From: Sinorhizobium numidicum
GTDB lineage: Bacteria; Pseudomonadota; Alphaproteobacteria; Rhizobiales; Rhizobiaceae
DNA: 64,000 nucleotides
Direction: 5' to 3'
Assembly: GCF_029892045.1 (NCBI RefSeq)
Contig: NZ_CP120368.1
Coordinates: 2,168,001-2,232,000 of the forward strand
Positions 62,684 to 64,000 of this stretch are shown in pieces; positions within the stretch are counted from its first letter, which is position 1, and every line of letters starts with the position of its first letter. The notes beneath the pieces were generated by a model, which worked only from the letters and a program-made list of their open reading frames with translations, made no database searches and was not told the DNA's origin. The position numbers were made by a program, and so were the translations under genes.

Positions 62684-62826
62684 GGCGGCCTGACAAGAAA
62701 GAGCGCAACAAACTGTGCGCTCGCTTCGATAGCAGAGGAAAACCGGCGTATCGGCCCGCCCGGCGCCTTACAAACACAGACGGGGCCTATTACATAGCCC
62801 CACGCCACAGGATCAGAGGATCTTAT

Positions 62827-63792
62827 ATGACCCGTACCATCGTCGCCTCCGCCACTCGCGAGATCATCATCGGTTTCGACCAGCCATTTTGCGTCATCGG
62901 GGAACGCATCAATCCAACCGGCCGCAAGAAGCTCGCCGCCGAGATGATCGAGGGCAACTTCGACACCGTGATCAAGGACGCGCTGGAACAGGTCGCGGCC
63001 GGCGCGACGATGCTGGACGTCAATGCGGGGGTCACCGCCGTCAACCCGAATGAGACCGAGCCGCCGCTGCTCGTCAAGACGCTGGAGATCGTCCAGGGCC
63101 TCGTCGACGTGCCGCTGTCGATCGACAGCTCTGTGACGGCCGCGATCGAGGCCGGCCTCCGTGTCGCCACGGGTCGCCCGCTCGTCAACTCGGTCACCGG
63201 CGAAGAGGAAAAGCTGGAGGCGATCCTGCCGCTCTGCAAGAAGTACGATGTGCCGGTGGTGGCGATCTCCAACGACGAGACCGGCATTTCGATGGATCCG
63301 GACGTCCGCTTCGCGGTCGCCAAGAAGATCGTCGAGCGCGCCGCCGACTACGGCATCAAGTCGCACGACATCATTGTCGATCCGCTGGTCATGCCGATCG
63401 GCGCCCTCGGATCGGCCGGCCAGCAGGTCTTCGCGCTGCTTCGTCGCCTTCGCGAAGAACTGAAGGTCAACACCACCTGCGGCCTCTCCAACATCTCCTT
63501 CGGCCTGCCGCACCGCCATGGCATCAATGCCGGCTTTATCCCGATGGTGATCGGCGCGGGCATGACCTCGGCGATCATGAACCCCTGCCGTCCGCAGGAA
63601 ATGGAGGCCGTGCGCGCCGCGAACGTCTTGAACGGCACCGACCCGAACTGCACGAACTGGATCAGGACCTATCGCGACCACAAGCCGGCCGAAGGCGGTC
63701 ATGCCGTCGCTGCGGCAGCACCGGCAGGCGTCGGCGGCGGACGGCGCGGCGGACGCGCGGCCCGGGCGGGCGCCGCCGCAAGGGCGGAATGA
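62827..63792 (+). CDS. Methyltetrahydrofolate:corrinoid methyltransferase (MeTr/AcsE-like, pterin-binding)
   Basis: This 321-residue TIM-barrel protein of the pterin-binding family has CVIGERINPTGRKKLAAEM at the start, AGATMLDVNAGV, VPLSIDSS, NSVTGE and VAISNDETG as in MeTr/MtrH proteins. It moves methyl groups between tetrahydrofolate and a corrinoid protein, most likely the one at 55.85 kb. The C-terminal 25 residues are a Gly/Ala/Arg-rich tail. It starts 143 bp after MetF and its stop overlaps the next gene (ATGA). Confidence 0.9.
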   Translation: MTRTIVASATREIIIGFDQPFCVIGERINPTGRKKLAAEMIEGNFDTVIKDALEQVAAGATMLDVNAGVTAVNPNETEPPLLVKTLEIVQGLVDVPLSIDSSVTAAIEAGLRVATGRPLVNSVTGEEEKLEAILPLCKKYDVPVVAISNDETGISMDPDVRFAVAKKIVERAADYGIKSHDIIVDPLVMPIGALGSAGQQVFALLRRLREELKVNTTCGLSNISFGLPHRHGINAGFIPMVIGAGMTSAIMNPCRPQEMEAVRAANVLNGTDPNCTNWIRTYRDHKPAEGGHAVAAAAPAGVGGGRRGGRAARAGAAARAE

Positions 63793-64000
63793 TCATGGCC
63801 AAGCACCATTCCCTTGCGAGCGATCTGGCGGCGCTCTGGTTTCAGGCGCCGATGGTGATCGCCGCGCGCACGCAGGCAGCAGCCGTTGCCGCGATGACAG
63901 GCTCTGCGACCGACCATGTCGAGGCAAGCCGGATGGTAACGGAAAAGGTGGCGGCGATCGCCGAAAGCGTCGTCGCCGCCAATGTGGCGATGATCAAGGA
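63789..64000 (+). CDS. Phasin-like helical protein (3' end outside window)
   Basis: Starts with ATG overlapping the methyltransferase stop as ATGA. The visible 70 residues begin MIMAKHHSLASDLAALWFQA and are alanine-rich and amphipathic, like the phasin or apolipophorin-type helical proteins of alphaproteobacteria. The rest lies outside the window, so the family is uncertain. Tight coupling to the folate gene suggests it belongs to the same operon. Confidence 0.6.
   Translation, partial: MIMAKHHSLASDLAALWFQAPMVIAARTQAAAVAAMTGSATDHVEASRMVTEKVAAIAESVVAANVAMIK

Overview
The window looks like a chromosomal segment of a Sinorhizobium/Ensifer species. It is GC-rich with GTC/ATC/TTC-biased codons. 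It carries the very-long-chain lipid A cluster typical of Rhizobiales (acpXL, fabZ, two fabF-like genes, an alcohol dehydrogenase, lpxXL), an aerobic-type cobalamin pathway, and many small palindromic rhizobial repeats. The gene order agrees with what I remember of the S. meliloti chromosome, but the species cannot be fixed from the sequence alone. No rRNA, tRNA, CRISPR array, prophage or insertion sequence was seen.

Layout. 1-7.9 kb: a sugar ABC transporter operon ending in a beta-mannosidase cut by the window edge, divergent from a LacI regulator, with two operator-like palindromes between them. 8-16 kb: small genes, gnd (6-phosphogluconate dehydrogenase), an alanine/glycine:cation symporter behind a FixK/FNR box, an AraC/SRPBCC/VOC trio and a PAS protein. 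16-21.6 kb: lpxXL-adh-fabF2-fabF1-fabZ-acpXL, which makes and attaches the 27-hydroxyoctacosanoic chain of lipid A. A frameshifted glycerophosphodiesterase follows. 22.5-27.3 kb: cobE-cobA-cobB-cobC-cobD. 28.6-35.7 kb: a cobalamin riboswitch followed by cobP-cobW-cobN-cobO, with cobQ further on at 41-42.6 kb. 36-44 kb: a FecR protein, a CHASE2 adenylate cyclase, a hydrolase, a methyltransferase and a RibD-type reductase. 45-47 kb: a betaine/choline-type binding protein and ATPase with no permease beside them.

48.7-64 kb holds the most interesting content, a dispersed set of corrinoid-dependent one-carbon genes. These are a homocysteine methyltransferase (MetH N-terminal type), an MttB-family methyltransferase without pyrrolysine, a 4Fe-4S protein, a corrinoid protein (MtbC type), a DUF1638 protein, a formyltransferase-like protein, a Virulence_fact small protein, MetV, MetF and a methyltetrahydrofolate:corrinoid methyltransferase. 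Together they could move methyl groups from a methylated amine through a B12 protein to tetrahydrofolate or homocysteine. The same window makes the cofactor, so B12 synthesis and B12 use lie together. Three small lipoproteins, two of them entericidin-like, are scattered through this region.

Repeats are prominent: an identical 105-bp element at 14.65 and 57.49 kb, a related palindrome family at 28.6, 44.2 and 59.4 kb, a 26-bp inverted-repeat element at 57.75 kb, a roughly 270-bp inverted-repeat element at 36.9 kb, and two palindromic elements inserted in frame inside cobN.
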